Source: Lentibacillus halodurans
GTDB taxonomy: Bacteria > Bacillota > Bacilli > Bacillales > Amphibacillaceae
NCBI RefSeq assembly: GCF_900112045.1
Contig: NZ_FOJW01000005.1
Location: forward strand, 1-64,000
Direction of reading: 5' to 3'
Length of the DNA: 64,000 nucleotides
The notes under the pieces are model-generated. The model had not been told where the DNA came from and made no database searches. It saw only the letters and a list, made by a program, of their open reading frames with translations. Positions 17,586 through 26,761 of the stretch are shown here, one piece after another (the stretch's first letter is position 1; each line of letters begins with the position of its first letter). The position numbers were made by a program, and so were the translations under genes.

Positions 17586-18470
17586 TCAAATACTGAATGC
17601 CCCTGACATCGCAATAAATTCACGCACCGCATATGGCAAGTATTTATCCTTGTTCCAGATCATGCCGAGTTCCAGATTGACCACAGGCTTTGTGAACGGG
17701 ATGGCTTTCAGCTGTTCATTGTCAATTTGACTGCAGATCCGGCCTGGCAATAACGCAACACCCAGTTTGGCTTCCACCATTTCAATCATGAAATCTTTTT
17801 GTGAGCTTTCACAGACGACTTTCGGTTCAAAACCGTAATGTGTGCATGCTTCCATAATCTTGTCGTGAAGCGAAAAGTCATGCCGGTATAAAATAAGTGG
17901 TTCGTATTCAATCTGGGAAAAGTCAATGGCTGTTTTGCCGGCTAATGGGTTATTTTTGTTCACCATAAGCTTTAAGGGGTCTTTTAATAGTTGAATGGTT
18001 TCAAGGTTTTCCTTTTGTGCCGGGAGATTGCAGATCAATCCAATATCAAGCTCGCCCTCACTGACGCCTTGACTGATTTTGTTGCTGCCGACTTCATTTA
18101 ACAAAAGATCGATCGATGGATAGGTTTCTTTGTAGCGACTGATTAAGGTTGAAAAAAACGCGGCACCAATTATGGGGGGGATGCCGATTTTGATTTCTCC
18201 TTTTTTTAAATCAATGACATCATTGAGTTCGGACGTCAGATTGTCAAATGCATCAAGGACTTTTTTGGCATTGACCAGAAATGCCTGCCCTGCATCGGTC
18301 AGTTCCAGCTGATGTGCTCCCCGGTAAAAAAGCGGTGCATCAAGCTCATGTTCAAGGTTTTTGATCGTTTTGCTCAATGACGGCTGGGATATATGAAGCG
18401 TTTCAGCTGCCCTTGTAACATTCAGCTGCCGTGCTACTTCTGCAAAACATGTGATTTGCCTAATGTCCAT
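17586..18470 (-). CDS. LysR-family transcriptional regulator
   Basis: 294 residues, the standard LysR size. N-terminal winged helix with FAEVARQLNVTRAAETLHISQPSLSKTIKNLE (residues 9-41) and a C-terminal periplasmic-binding-like effector domain (about 90-294). It is divergent from malate synthase G, separated by 343 bases that contain a LysR-type box, so it probably controls glcB and itself. The inducer is unknown; glycolate or glyoxylate would fit the neighbourhood. Confidence 0.9.
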   Translation of the reverse strand: MDIRQITCFAEVARQLNVTRAAETLHISQPSLSKTIKNLEHELDAPLFYRGAHQLELTDAGQAFLVNAKKVLDAFDNLTSELNDVIDLKKGEIKIGIPPIIGAAFFSTLISRYKETYPSIDLLLNEVGSNKISQGVSEGELDIGLICNLPAQKENLETIQLLKDPLKLMVNKNNPLAGKTAIDFSQIEYEPLILYRHDFSLHDKIMEACTHYGFEPKVVCESSQKDFMIEMVEAKLGVALLPGRICSQIDNEQLKAIPFTKPVVNLELGMIWNKDKYLPYAVREFIAMSGAFSI

Positions 18471-18516
18471 TAAATAGGCACCCCTTCAATATCATAATAT
18501 GTATGGTTATGCTTAT

Positions 18517-18532
18517 TATACGTCAAGGTATA
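18517..18532. promoter_or_regulatory. Candidate LysR-type operator upstream of glcB
   Basis: The dyad TATAC-N6-GTATA satisfies the T-N11-A pattern of LysR regulators and lies 47 bases upstream of the lysR-type start codon. The rest of the 18471-18813 interval has no other clear element; the few upstream codons in frame with glcB lack a ribosome binding site. Confidence 0.45.
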
Positions 18533-18813
18533 GCCAAAAGGAATAGTGTTTATGCAAAACATGTATTTTAGTTTTTGATGCGCTTACATTAGAATGATAG
18601 ATGAATAATACAAAAGCGTAAGGGAACTTGCGTGATGACCTCGAAAAAAAGACAGTACTTTTTCTTCGTCAGCTGCATCGTTTTCGTAATTTTCTTGGTT
18701 CTGCTGCAGCATTTGCAGTAGTGCGTCCTGTAAGCGAAACTGGGCGTGGCTGTGATATTATAGGATACTTATTTTTATGTTTACCCAAAGAAGATCAAAG
18801 GGGAGGAATACGA

Positions 18814-21009
18814 ATGAGAGAATATATCAAAACGGGCAATCTTCAAGTGGCCAAAGAACTTTATGATTTTGTCAATTCGGAGGCGCTTCCGGGGGCAGGG
18901 TTAGACCGAAAAATGTTTTGGAAGGATTTAGGAGAACTAGTGGCTGAATTGACGCCGAAAAATAAAGCATTGCTGGCTGAACGTGGTACGATGCAAAAGC
19001 AGATAGATCAATGGTACAAGGAAAACGATGTGATAGACTTTAATACGTACAAAGCTTTTCTGGAAGACATTGGTTATTTGGAGCCTGAGGTGGATGATTT
19101 TCAAATAACGACCGAAGATGTTGATGAGGTCATTACAAAACAAGCGGGGCCACAGCTTGTTGTACCGATTGATAACGCACGCTATGCCCTCAATGCCGCC
19201 AACGCACGCTGGGGATCCCTTTATGATGCGCTATACGGAACAGATGTGATCAGTGAGGATGGTGGTGCTGAGAAGACTGGTTCTTATAATCCTGTCCGCG
19301 GAGAAAAGGTCATCACATTCGCCAAACAGTTCCTTGATGAACATATACCACTTCATACAGCCTCTCATAAAGATGCCATCAGCTACACGATCAATGACGG
19401 AAAACTCGATGTTACACTTCAAAATGGCCAGACAACCAGACTTAAAGATGAAGACCAATTTACCGGATATCAAGGTCCTGCCAATAATCCCGAGACAATT
19501 TTGCTCAGGAATAATGGACTGCACGTCGAGATTCAAATCGATCCTGATCATCCGATTGGCAAAACGGACCAGGCAGGAGTTAAAGACATTTGTCTGGAGT
19601 CAGCAACAACAAGCATTATGGACTGCGAAGATTCGGTGACAGCAGTCGATGCCGAGGATAAAACGCTTGTGTACCGTAATTGGCTCGGTTTGAACAAAGG
19701 AGATTTGTCGGCCACGTTCATGAAAAATGGAAAGGAAGTGACCCGCGAATTAAATCCTGACCGTATTTATACAGGTCCGGACGGTGAGGAGGTAAAGCTG
19801 AGCGGCCGCGTGCTCATGTTTGTCCGCAATGTCGGTCATTTGATGACGAACAATGCAATTCTCGATGAAAATGGGAAAGAAATTTATGAGGGGATTATGG
19901 ACGGTGTGTTCACGAGCTTAATGGCAAAGCACAGTCTATTGGGCAATGGCTCTCATCAGAATTCGCGGGCAGGCTCCGTTTATATTGTCAAACCGAAAAT
20001 GCACGGCTCAAAAGAAGCGGCTTTTGCCAATGAATTATTTGATCGGATTGAAGATATGCTTGATATGCAGCGCAACACGCTGAAAATCGGCTTGATGGAT
20101 GAAGAACGCCGCACAAGTCTGAACCTGAAAAATTGCATTCATGAAGTGCGCGAGCGTGTTGTTTTCATTAACACCGGTTTTCTGGATCGGACCGGTGATG
20201 AAATCCATACATCCATGGAAGCTGGTCCCATGATCCGGAAAGGTGAGATGAAAGCATCCATCTGGCTGAATGGTTATGAAAAGAATAATGTCAGCGTCGG
20301 CCTTGATGCCGGATTGAAAGGGAGAGCACAAATCGGCAAGGGCATGTGGGCGATGCCGGATTTAATGGCCGACATGCTCGAGCAAAAGAGCGGTCACCTG
20401 AAAGCAGGCGGCAATACTGCCTGGGTTCCGTCACCAACGGCCGCGACATTACATGCCCTTCATTATCATCAAATTGATGTGCGGAAGGTTCAGGGTGGGA
20501 TTGAACAGCAAAGTGAAACATACCGGGATAATATTTTGCAGATTCCGGTTGCATGTGATGGGGACTGGTCTGATGATGAGGTTCAGGAGGAGCTTGATAA
20601 CAGTGCTCAGACGTTGCTGGGCTATGTTGTGCGCTGGGTTGAGCAAGGAATCGGCTGTTCGAAAGTCCCTGATATTAACGATATTGCGCTTATGGAGGAT
20701 CGTGCAACATTGCGCATTTCCAGTCAAATGCTCGCAAACTGGGTTTACCATGGTGTTTGTACCGAAGAACAGATGATGAACACGTTGAAGCGGATGGCAA
20801 AAGTTGTTGACAGACAAAATGCTGGTGATTCGGCATACCGACCAATGGCGCCCGATTATGATGACTCGGTCGCGTTCCAGGCAGCATGTGACCTTGTATT
20901 TAAGGGAAAAGAGCAGCCAAGCGGCTATACCGAACCGATTTTGCATCAGCGCCGTCTTGAGGCAAAAGAAAAGGATACACTCAACACGGTTAAACAAGGT
21001 GGCAGCTGA
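18814..21009 (+). CDS. glcB: Malate synthase G
   Basis: 731 residues, close to the usual 723-730. It condenses glyoxylate with acetyl-CoA to malate, letting cells grow on glycolate. The start at 18814 ([19 protein letters not shown]) follows GGGGAGG; upstream in-frame codons lack a binding site. Seen: the [16 protein letters not shown] segment near 270, [12 protein letters not shown] near 290, the catalytic-region [12 protein letters not shown] near 390, [15 protein letters not shown]-like sequence near 425, [13 protein letters not shown] near 470 and the C-terminal [17 protein letters not shown] near 540. It lies between the LysR regulator and glycolate oxidase genes, giving a complete glycolate-to-malate route. 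Confidence 0.95.
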   Translation: MREYIKTGNLQVAKELYDFVNSEALPGAGLDRKMFWKDLGELVAELTPKNKALLAERGTMQKQIDQWYKENDVIDFNTYKAFLEDIGYLEPEVDDFQITTEDVDEVITKQAGPQLVVPIDNARYALNAANARWGSLYDALYGTDVISEDGGAEKTGSYNPVRGEKVITFAKQFLDEHIPLHTASHKDAISYTINDGKLDVTLQNGQTTRLKDEDQFTGYQGPANNPETILLRNNGLHVEIQIDPDHPIGKTDQAGVKDICLESATTSIMDCEDSVTAVDAEDKTLVYRNWLGLNKGDLSATFMKNGKEVTRELNPDRIYTGPDGEEVKLSGRVLMFVRNVGHLMTNNAILDENGKEIYEGIMDGVFTSLMAKHSLLGNGSHQNSRAGSVYIVKPKMHGSKEAAFANELFDRIEDMLDMQRNTLKIGLMDEERRTSLNLKNCIHEVRERVVFINTGFLDRTGDEIHTSMEAGPMIRKGEMKASIWLNGYEKNNVSVGLDAGLKGRAQIGKGMWAMPDLMADMLEQKSGHLKAGGNTAWVPSPTAATLHALHYHQIDVRKVQGGIEQQSETYRDNILQIPVACDGDWSDDEVQEELDNSAQTLLGYVVRWVEQGIGCSKVPDINDIALMEDRATLRISSQMLANWVYHGVCTEEQMMNTLKRMAKVVDRQNAGDSAYRPMAPDYDDSVAFQAACDLVFKGKEQPSGYTEPILHQRRLEAKEKDTLNTVKQGGS

Positions 21010-21020
21010 CAATTTATGTG

Positions 21021-21062
21021 AGAGGGAGTTCCGCTGTAAGAAGCGGATTTCCCTCTTTTTCC
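21021..21062 (+). terminator. Terminator after glcB
   Basis: A 14-bp imperfect stem (about 21022-21035 with 21041-21054) is followed directly by TTTTT. Confidence 0.85.
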
Positions 21063-21089
21063 TGTTGCTTCTATTTATTCAGCGAGGAT

Positions 21090-21239
21090 CGATCGAATCG
21101 TGCCCAATCGATCGGGACCACCTTAGGTCGATCGAGCTGACCTTAAAAACGATCAAAAGGCACACGAATTCGATCGAATAATACCTAAGCTGATCGAGCA
21201 TGGATTAAAGTCGATTGAGAATCTTCATAAGCCGATCAA
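21090..21239. repeat. Array of eight CGATCGA-type motifs spaced 19-21 bp
   Basis: Cores begin at 21090, 21109, 21129, 21150, 21171, 21191, 21212 and 21233 (CGATCGA or one-base variants). A possible ninth, CGATTGG, is at 21265. Between several cores lies a second conserved patch of the CCTTAA/CCTAAG/GGATTAAAG type. The mean spacing is close to two helical turns. No coding frame is present. The array lies between the glcB terminator and the glycolate oxidase promoter; its role is unknown. Confidence 0.75.
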
Positions 21240-21367
21240 ACAATGGATTTAAGTGCATGTCATACGATTGGCAAATTCCAGACAGGAACAACAGTAGCGA
21301 TTATTGTCGAACGTTATAGATGATCATCAAATCACAAAAATTTTTGGATTATTTAAAAAAATAACAT

Positions 21368-21490
21368 TGACTTTGTTATATGACACTGGTTTACTAGAGA
21401 CAAACCTGGTGGATGTGATATGTAAGTGGTCACATCTCACATAAGACGATAGCAGGGGAGAAAATGCATTACAGTTTTGTTATATAACAA
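21368..21490 (+). promoter_or_regulatory. Promoter and candidate operators for the glycolate oxidase operon
   Basis: TTGACT (21368-21373), a 17-bp spacer and TTTACT (21391-21396) form a plausible promoter. A TTGTTATATGACA site lies between the two hexamers, and a near-identical but perfect palindrome TTGTTATATAACAA lies at 21477-21490. A GATGTGA/TCACATC inverted repeat (21412-21436) lies between them. Two matching sites flanking the start region suggest repression with looping; a FadR-type GntR repressor would be the usual kind, but none is in the window. Confidence 0.45.
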
Positions 21491-21526
21491 GTCTTCAGTC
21501 GTACTTAAGGGAAAGGGGGATTCCCA

Positions 21527-22978
21527 ATGATCACGCCGGCTATTGAATCGGTTGTGCCCAGAGAGCAAATTAAACAAAATAATGAAACGCATCATCCTTT
21601 GGGTAATAGCGGAATGCATATCATAGAAGCTTGTTCCGAGGAAGATATTTCAAATGTGCTTGCTTATGCGAACGACCATGATAAAACTGTCAATGTTATA
21701 TCGGGCGGAACGAAGCAGGGTTATGGCGGCACAATGAAGCAAGCAGATATTTTGCTGTCGCTTGCCGGTTATAAAGGCATTGTGGAGCATTCGGTCGGTG
21801 ATTTGACATTAACCGTAAGACCTGGAACGACATTAAAGGAAATTTCAGATCAACTGGCGGAAAAAGGTCAGTGTATCGCCCTTGATCCATCCTGGCCGGA
21901 ACTCGCAACGATTGGCGGGATTGTCGCTGCAAATGACAGTGGTGCCAAACGGCTGCTTTACGGATCTGCCAGAGATCTGGTCATCGGAACAAGGATTGTC
22001 TACCCGGATGGACGTGTGATTCGTATGGGTGGCAAAGTCGTTAAAAACGTAGCTGGTTATGACATGAATAAACTGTTCATCGGGGCAATGGGTACACTTG
22101 GAGTCATGAGTGAAATTACGCTGAAGCTGCGACCGTTGCCGAAATATGAGGCGCTGTCACTGCTGCATTTTCCTGAAGGCGATGAAAAGAAGATTCATGA
22201 TGTTGCAAAACGTATGCTGGACTCGATGATGGAGCCCGTATCACTTGAAGTATTGACGCCATCAACGGCTGAGAAATTAACCGGAAAAAAACTTCATACA
22301 TTGGCGATCGCATTTGAAGACCAGGAAAATGCCGTCCGTGTACAGGAAAAATGGGTGACGGAACATTTGCCAGCAGGTGCCCGACAGACCGTGCTGTTTG
22401 AGGACGAAGCAAGAAAGTGGTGGGGTCAATTTCGCCAATTAGGTCCGAATGGTTACAACGATAGCGTACACAGCTTGGGTTTAAATGGCTATAAGGGAGG
22501 CATGTACGACACGGACCCCAACGCCAGCACGGAAAACTTGAGCCTCAACGATTCCAACAATACTACGGACGATTTGTACCCGGACGGCTACAACAATGAA
22601 TCCACTGCAGCCAGCATACAAGCTACTGTGAAAATTGGCAGCCAGCCTTCCGATGTGCTCGGCATTCTGCAAAAAGCCGAACAACTTGCTGTCGTCCATC
22701 ATATTTCAATTGATGCACATGGCGGCGCCGGACATGGGATTTCGCGTGTTTATGTTTATGGTCGGGCCGATGACGTCATCGCTTATATGAAAGCGCTTCG
22801 TTCAGAGGCAGAAAATAGACACGGGTATGCTGTTGGCACCCATTTGCCTTTCAACCTGAGAAAGATATTTGATGTATGGGGTGATAAGCCTGCTTACTTC
22901 GCATTATTGGAAGGGATTAAACAAACGAACGATCCGAAGAAAATATTGAACCGTCATCGGTTTGTAGGAGGTATTTAA
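21527..22978 (+). CDS. glcE: Glycolate oxidase FAD-binding subunit (GlcE-like)
   Basis: 483 residues, longer than the roughly 350 usual for GlcE. PCMH-type FAD-binding domain: VISGGTKQGYGG near residue 57, TVRPGTTLKEISDQL near 96, TIGGIVAANDSGAKRLLYGSARDLVIG near 128 and GGKVVKNVAGYDMNKLFIGAMGTLGV near 168. About residues 303-362 form an Asn/Gly/Tyr/Asp-rich low-complexity insertion with repeated NGY or DGYN units, absent from typical homologues. The last domain resumes with ATVKIGSQPSDVLGIL and ends LNRHRFVGG. The gene for the iron-sulfur subunit starts one base after its stop, with the ribosome binding site inside glcE. The subunit joins GlcD and GlcF to oxidise glycolate (or lactate) to the 2-oxoacid. 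Confidence 0.85.
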   Translation: MITPAIESVVPREQIKQNNETHHPLGNSGMHIIEACSEEDISNVLAYANDHDKTVNVISGGTKQGYGGTMKQADILLSLAGYKGIVEHSVGDLTLTVRPGTTLKEISDQLAEKGQCIALDPSWPELATIGGIVAANDSGAKRLLYGSARDLVIGTRIVYPDGRVIRMGGKVVKNVAGYDMNKLFIGAMGTLGVMSEITLKLRPLPKYEALSLLHFPEGDEKKIHDVAKRMLDSMMEPVSLEVLTPSTAEKLTGKKLHTLAIAFEDQENAVRVQEKWVTEHLPAGARQTVLFEDEARKWWGQFRQLGPNGYNDSVHSLGLNGYKGGMYDTDPNASTENLSLNDSNNTTDDLYPDGYNNESTAASIQATVKIGSQPSDVLGILQKAEQLAVVHHISIDAHGGAGHGISRVYVYGRADDVIAYMKALRSEAENRHGYAVGTHLPFNLRKIFDVWGDKPAYFALLEGIKQTNDPKKILNRHRFVGGI

Positions 22979-22979
22979 T

Positions 22980-24350
22980 ATGGGTATAGGTCTAGCGGAT
23001 ATGCTGAACAAAGAAAAGACCGACCCGCCTTGCCAGACGAACACGTTGGGAAACTATCTTTGGGATGATGTTCCTGATGCAACGAAATGGGCTGATTGCG
23101 TTCACTGCGGCTTGTGCCTGGAAGCCTGTCCGACCTATCAGGAAACCGGTGAAGAACAGAACTCGCCACGGGGCCGTGTTTACTTAATTAAGTCTGTGGC
23201 AGAAGGCAAAATCAGTGTTGATGAAGCGTTTGCCGATCCGATTTTTAGCTGCCTTGACTGTCGAGCTTGTGAAACAGCTTGTCCGGCAAACGTTCAGGTC
23301 GGCGGGCTGATTGAAGAAGCACGCGGGCAAATCAATCAGGCGATGCCGGCATCAGGTGTTACCGGTACGTTTAAAAAGACGGTTCTGAACAAGTTTTTCC
23401 CACATCAGAAGCGGATGAATAAGCTCGGCGGCTTGATGCGATTTTACCAGAAAAGCGGTCTGCAGAAAGTGGCCCGAAAAACAGGAGTTCTCAACGTAAT
23501 GCCGGATCATGTAAAGGACATGGAAGCCATTCTGCCGGAAACTGGAAAACCGGTCCTGGGCAGGTACCCGGATATCGTTCCGGCAGAAGGGGAGACAAAA
23601 GGACGTGTTGCTATCCTGACGGGCTGTATCATGGATGAAATGTTTAATGACGTCAACGAAGCAACCATCCGCGTTCTTACCCATAATAGCTATGAAGTCG
23701 CGCTTCCGCCGGATCAGGGCTGCTGCGGCGCACTTCACGTTCACGCCGGTGAGCGGAATACCGGAAAACAATTAGCTAAGCAGAACATTGAAGCGTTCAA
23801 AGACTACGATAAAATTCTGGTGAATGCGGCGGGATGCGGATGTGCGCTCCGGGAGTATGATGAGCTGTTCAGGAATGATCCGGAGATGATGCCGCTGGCG
23901 AAGGAATTTTCCGGGAAGGTTGAAGATATTACCAAATTTCTGTATGACATCGATTTCAAGCGTCCCCAATCTGAAGTCAACACAACCGTTACCTATCATG
24001 ATGCCTGTCATTTGGCGCATGGGCAGGGCGTGCTCTCGGAACCAAGACAGATTTTGAATGACATCCCGGGTGTGGAGATGGTGGATCTGCCTGATGCGGA
24101 CAGATGCTGCGGCAGTGCGGGTATTTATAACCTGACACACCCTGAAATGGCCGGCAAATTGCTTGACCGCAAAATTGAGGACGTGCCGGACAATATCGAC
24201 ATGATTTCCATGGGTAACCCCGGCTGTATGCTACAGATTGCGATGGGTGTGCAAAAATATGGGCGAAGTGCGCAAGTCGTCCATACCGTCCAGCTTCTTG
24301 ACTGGGCGTATGAAAAAGATAAACAGAAAGCACATGAATACGAGTTGTAA
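22980..24350 (+). CDS. glcF: Glycolate oxidase iron-sulfur subunit
   Basis: 456 residues. Two 4Fe-4S ferredoxin motifs (CVHCGLCLEACPTY near residue 40, CLDCRACETACPAN near 91) are followed by two CCG cysteine-rich domains, with CCGALHVHAG near 250 and CCGSAGIYNLTHPEM near 378. It passes electrons from the flavin subunits towards the quinone pool at the membrane. The start overlaps glcE's ribosome-binding end (GGAGG at 22965). Length and motif order match GlcF. Confidence 0.94.
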   Translation: MGIGLADMLNKEKTDPPCQTNTLGNYLWDDVPDATKWADCVHCGLCLEACPTYQETGEEQNSPRGRVYLIKSVAEGKISVDEAFADPIFSCLDCRACETACPANVQVGGLIEEARGQINQAMPASGVTGTFKKTVLNKFFPHQKRMNKLGGLMRFYQKSGLQKVARKTGVLNVMPDHVKDMEAILPETGKPVLGRYPDIVPAEGETKGRVAILTGCIMDEMFNDVNEATIRVLTHNSYEVALPPDQGCCGALHVHAGERNTGKQLAKQNIEAFKDYDKILVNAAGCGCALREYDELFRNDPEMMPLAKEFSGKVEDITKFLYDIDFKRPQSEVNTTVTYHDACHLAHGQGVLSEPRQILNDIPGVEMVDLPDADRCCGSAGIYNLTHPEMAGKLLDRKIEDVPDNIDMISMGNPGCMLQIAMGVQKYGRSAQVVHTVQLLDWAYEKDKQKAHEYEL

Positions 24351-24377
24351 TCATCAAATGGAAAGCGGGTGAACAGG

Positions 24378-25835
24378 ATGTTTCGAAAAAAACAAACCAA
24401 GCAAAGGCCGGATGCCGCTGCACAGCTGTTAATGGACATTGTCGGGGAAGAAAACGTCCTTTATTTGAAGGAGGATCTCATTTCCTACGAGTGTGATGGC
24501 TATACAATGGAGAGAGGTATGCCGCGGGCGGTTGTGTTTGTGCGGAATACACAGCACGTGTCAGATGTTGTGAAGCGATTAAATGAACTCGGAGTCCCTT
24601 ACATTGCACGTGGAGCGGGAACGGGTTTAAGTGGCGGTGCGACACCATTGGGCGGTGAGGTGATCATCAGTCTTGTCCGCATGAAACGGCTGCTCCACCT
24701 AGATCTGGAAAATCGCAAGGCCGTTGTCGAACCGGGCTATATTAACCTGAAACTGACCCAGTCGATTTCCGATAAAGGCTACTATTACGCACCCGATCCG
24801 TCAAGTCAGAATGCGTGCACGATTGGCGGCAATGTCGCCGAAAACTCCGGCGGCGCCCATTGTCTGAAATATGGTGTTACGACCAATCATATTTTGGGGC
24901 TTGAAGTCGTACTGCCGAATGGGGAGATAATTGAAATCGGAAAAGAAGGTATTCCGGATCAGCCCGGGTACGATTTGCTTGGCCTCCTCACCGGATCTGA
25001 AGGGACACTTGGCATTGTGACCCAAATTACCGTGAACATATTGAAAAATCCTGAAGGAAAGAAAACGGTCCTTGCTTATTTTGACGACATTGATGATGCG
25101 AGTCAGGCAGTGTCGGATATTATTGCGGGAGGTATCATCCCGGCAGCACTGGAAATGATGGATGAGATCGCGATTGAAGGAGTCGAATCAGCCGCCTATC
25201 CGGTCGGGCATCCACGCGATATTGCGGCATTTTTACTGATTGAAGTCGATGGGATCGCAGCCGGGATTGATGCCCAGATTGACGATATTTTGACCGTGTG
25301 CAAAAGCAATCATGTCCGTAAAGTGAAAGTGGCCAAAGATGAGGCAGAGCGGAGCCTCTGGTGGGCGAACCGCAAAATGGGTTTTGGGGCGATGGGGGCG
25401 ATTTCACCCGACTACCTTGTTCAGGATGGGGTTATTCCAAGAACACGCCTGCCAGAAGTGCTTGCACGAATTAATGCCATCAGCCGGAAGTACGAACTGC
25501 GGATTGCGAATATTTTTCATGCGGGCGATGGCAATCTACATCCGCTTATATTGTTTGATGCCAATATTCCCGGCGAAAGTGAGCGAGCTGCAAAAGCGGG
25601 ATCGGAGTGTTTGCAGGTATGTGCAGATGTTGGCGGCTCGATTACCGGTGAACATGGTGTTGGCATTGAAAAATCAGCTGAAATGCATTTTATTTTCAGT
25701 GACGAGGAAATGGCAGCACAAACGGCCATCCGGCATGTTTTCAATCCACATGACATGCTGAATCCCGGGAAACTGTTCCCTGAGCCCGGCCGTTGCGCTG
25801 AAGTAAAACAGGATATGAAAACAGCGAGTGTTTAA
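24378..25835 (+). CDS. glcD: Glycolate oxidase catalytic FAD subunit (GlcD)
   Basis: 485 residues from ATG 24378; GTG 24369 in the same frame is an alternative. The FAD-binding PCMH domain has RGAGTGLSGGATPLGG near residue 78 and PDPSSQNACTIGGNVAENSGGAHCLKYGVT near 140. The FAD-oxidase C-terminal domain has FHAGDGNLHPLILFD near 378 and GGSITGEHGVGIEK near 420, the motifs of glycolate/D-lactate dehydrogenases. Third gene of the oxidase operon (order E-F-D), 27 bases after glcF. A D-lactate substrate cannot be excluded, but glcB next door favours glycolate. Confidence 0.93.
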   Translation: MFRKKQTKQRPDAAAQLLMDIVGEENVLYLKEDLISYECDGYTMERGMPRAVVFVRNTQHVSDVVKRLNELGVPYIARGAGTGLSGGATPLGGEVIISLVRMKRLLHLDLENRKAVVEPGYINLKLTQSISDKGYYYAPDPSSQNACTIGGNVAENSGGAHCLKYGVTTNHILGLEVVLPNGEIIEIGKEGIPDQPGYDLLGLLTGSEGTLGIVTQITVNILKNPEGKKTVLAYFDDIDDASQAVSDIIAGGIIPAALEMMDEIAIEGVESAAYPVGHPRDIAAFLLIEVDGIAAGIDAQIDDILTVCKSNHVRKVKVAKDEAERSLWWANRKMGFGAMGAISPDYLVQDGVIPRTRLPEVLARINAISRKYELRIANIFHAGDGNLHPLILFDANIPGESERAAKAGSECLQVCADVGGSITGEHGVGIEKSAEMHFIFSDEEMAAQTAIRHVFNPHDMLNPGKLFPEPGRCAEVKQDMKTASV

Positions 25836-25843
25836 TGACTGAC

Positions 25844-25867
25844 TGAGATGGGGCTTTACCCATCTCA
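25844..25867 (+). other. Intercistronic hairpin between glcD and the FAH-family gene
   Basis: A perfect 9-bp stem with a 6-base loop (25844-25852 with 25859-25867) lies 9 bases after the glcD stop. No T-run follows, so it more likely protects the upstream mRNA or weakens read-through than terminates. Confidence 0.5.
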
Positions 25868-25893
25868 ATATTTCGAAACAGGGAGTGAATGCA

Positions 25894-26676
25894 TTGAAGT
25901 TTATCAGATTCAAACATAAGAATGAACCAACCATTATACAGGGGATTATAACAGATATCGGCATTAAGCCAATTGAAGGTGATATGTATGCTGATTGGAA
26001 AATAGCAGGTGAGCTCTATAATCCGGAAGAGATTGAAATTTTGGAACCGCTTACGCCGAGACATGTGATTGGCATCGGGGCAAACTATGTCGGTAAATGG
26101 GAGGATTTACCCACTGATGTGCCTGAACTGCCGGTGTTTTTCTATAAACCGGTTTCGTCTGTTATTGGAAGTGGAACGTCAATTGTCATACCACAAGGAA
26201 TAGACGAGGTGAAATTCGAATCGGAACTGGCAGCTGTTATTGGGAAAACGGCTAGTCAAATTACAGAGATAGAAGCAGCTGATTATATTTTTGGCTATAC
26301 GGTGGCCAATGATGTGACGGCGCCGCAATTTTTCCATGAAGATGGGCACTGGATGATCGGCAAGTCATTTGATACGTTCACCCCACTTGGTCCCTGTATC
26401 GAAACAGAAATTGACCCGGATAGTATCAGGGTTGAAGCGTATTTGAATGGTGATAAAAAGCAGGAAAGTCCAACAACGCATATGATTGTTCCGATGCGAA
26501 AAATGATCGCTTACTTATCTAGTGTGATGACACTGGAACCTGGTGATGTTATCTTGACTGGAAGTCCGCTTGGTGCAGAAATGATGCGGGCCGGGGATGA
26601 AATCGTCTGTCAAATTGACGGCATCGGAGAACTTCCTAACCCTGTCGAACAAAAAGCGAATGTGCGTTTACGGTAG
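25894..26676 (+). CDS. Fumarylacetoacetate hydrolase family protein
   Basis: 260 residues from TTG 25894, chosen because GGGAGTG lies six bases upstream and MKFIRF is the usual family start. The FAH C-terminal domain (about 60-258) has IGIGANYVGK, FYKPVSSVIGSG, the metal-binding EVKFESELAAVIGK segment near 105, FGYTVANDVTAPQF, KSFDTFTPLGPCI, and the TGSPLGAEMMRAGDEI loop near 225. Known members hydrolyse or isomerise beta-keto acids, or act as oxaloacetate tautomerases/decarboxylases. The last would fit the malate-producing neighbours, but this is inference from context. Confidence 0.88.
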   Translation: MKFIRFKHKNEPTIIQGIITDIGIKPIEGDMYADWKIAGELYNPEEIEILEPLTPRHVIGIGANYVGKWEDLPTDVPELPVFFYKPVSSVIGSGTSIVIPQGIDEVKFESELAAVIGKTASQITEIEAADYIFGYTVANDVTAPQFFHEDGHWMIGKSFDTFTPLGPCIETEIDPDSIRVEAYLNGDKKQESPTTHMIVPMRKMIAYLSSVMTLEPGDVILTGSPLGAEMMRAGDEIVCQIDGIGELPNPVEQKANVRLR

Positions 26677-26761
26677 GCTGACTGTCTGTCCACGATGATC
26701 TCGTACAGACGTTATCTTGCCGTTAGCGATAGATTCAATATGAAAAAGGGAGGAATTTACA

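Noticed and set aside
18628-18813. Upstream in-frame extension of malate synthase G
   Set aside because: No ribosome binding site; homologues start at the [13 protein letters not shown] methionine at 18814, which has GGGGAGG upstream.
21090-21239. Short regular repeats as a possible CRISPR array
   Set aside because: Units are about 20 bp, imperfect, without unique 30-40 bp spacers, and no cas genes are near.
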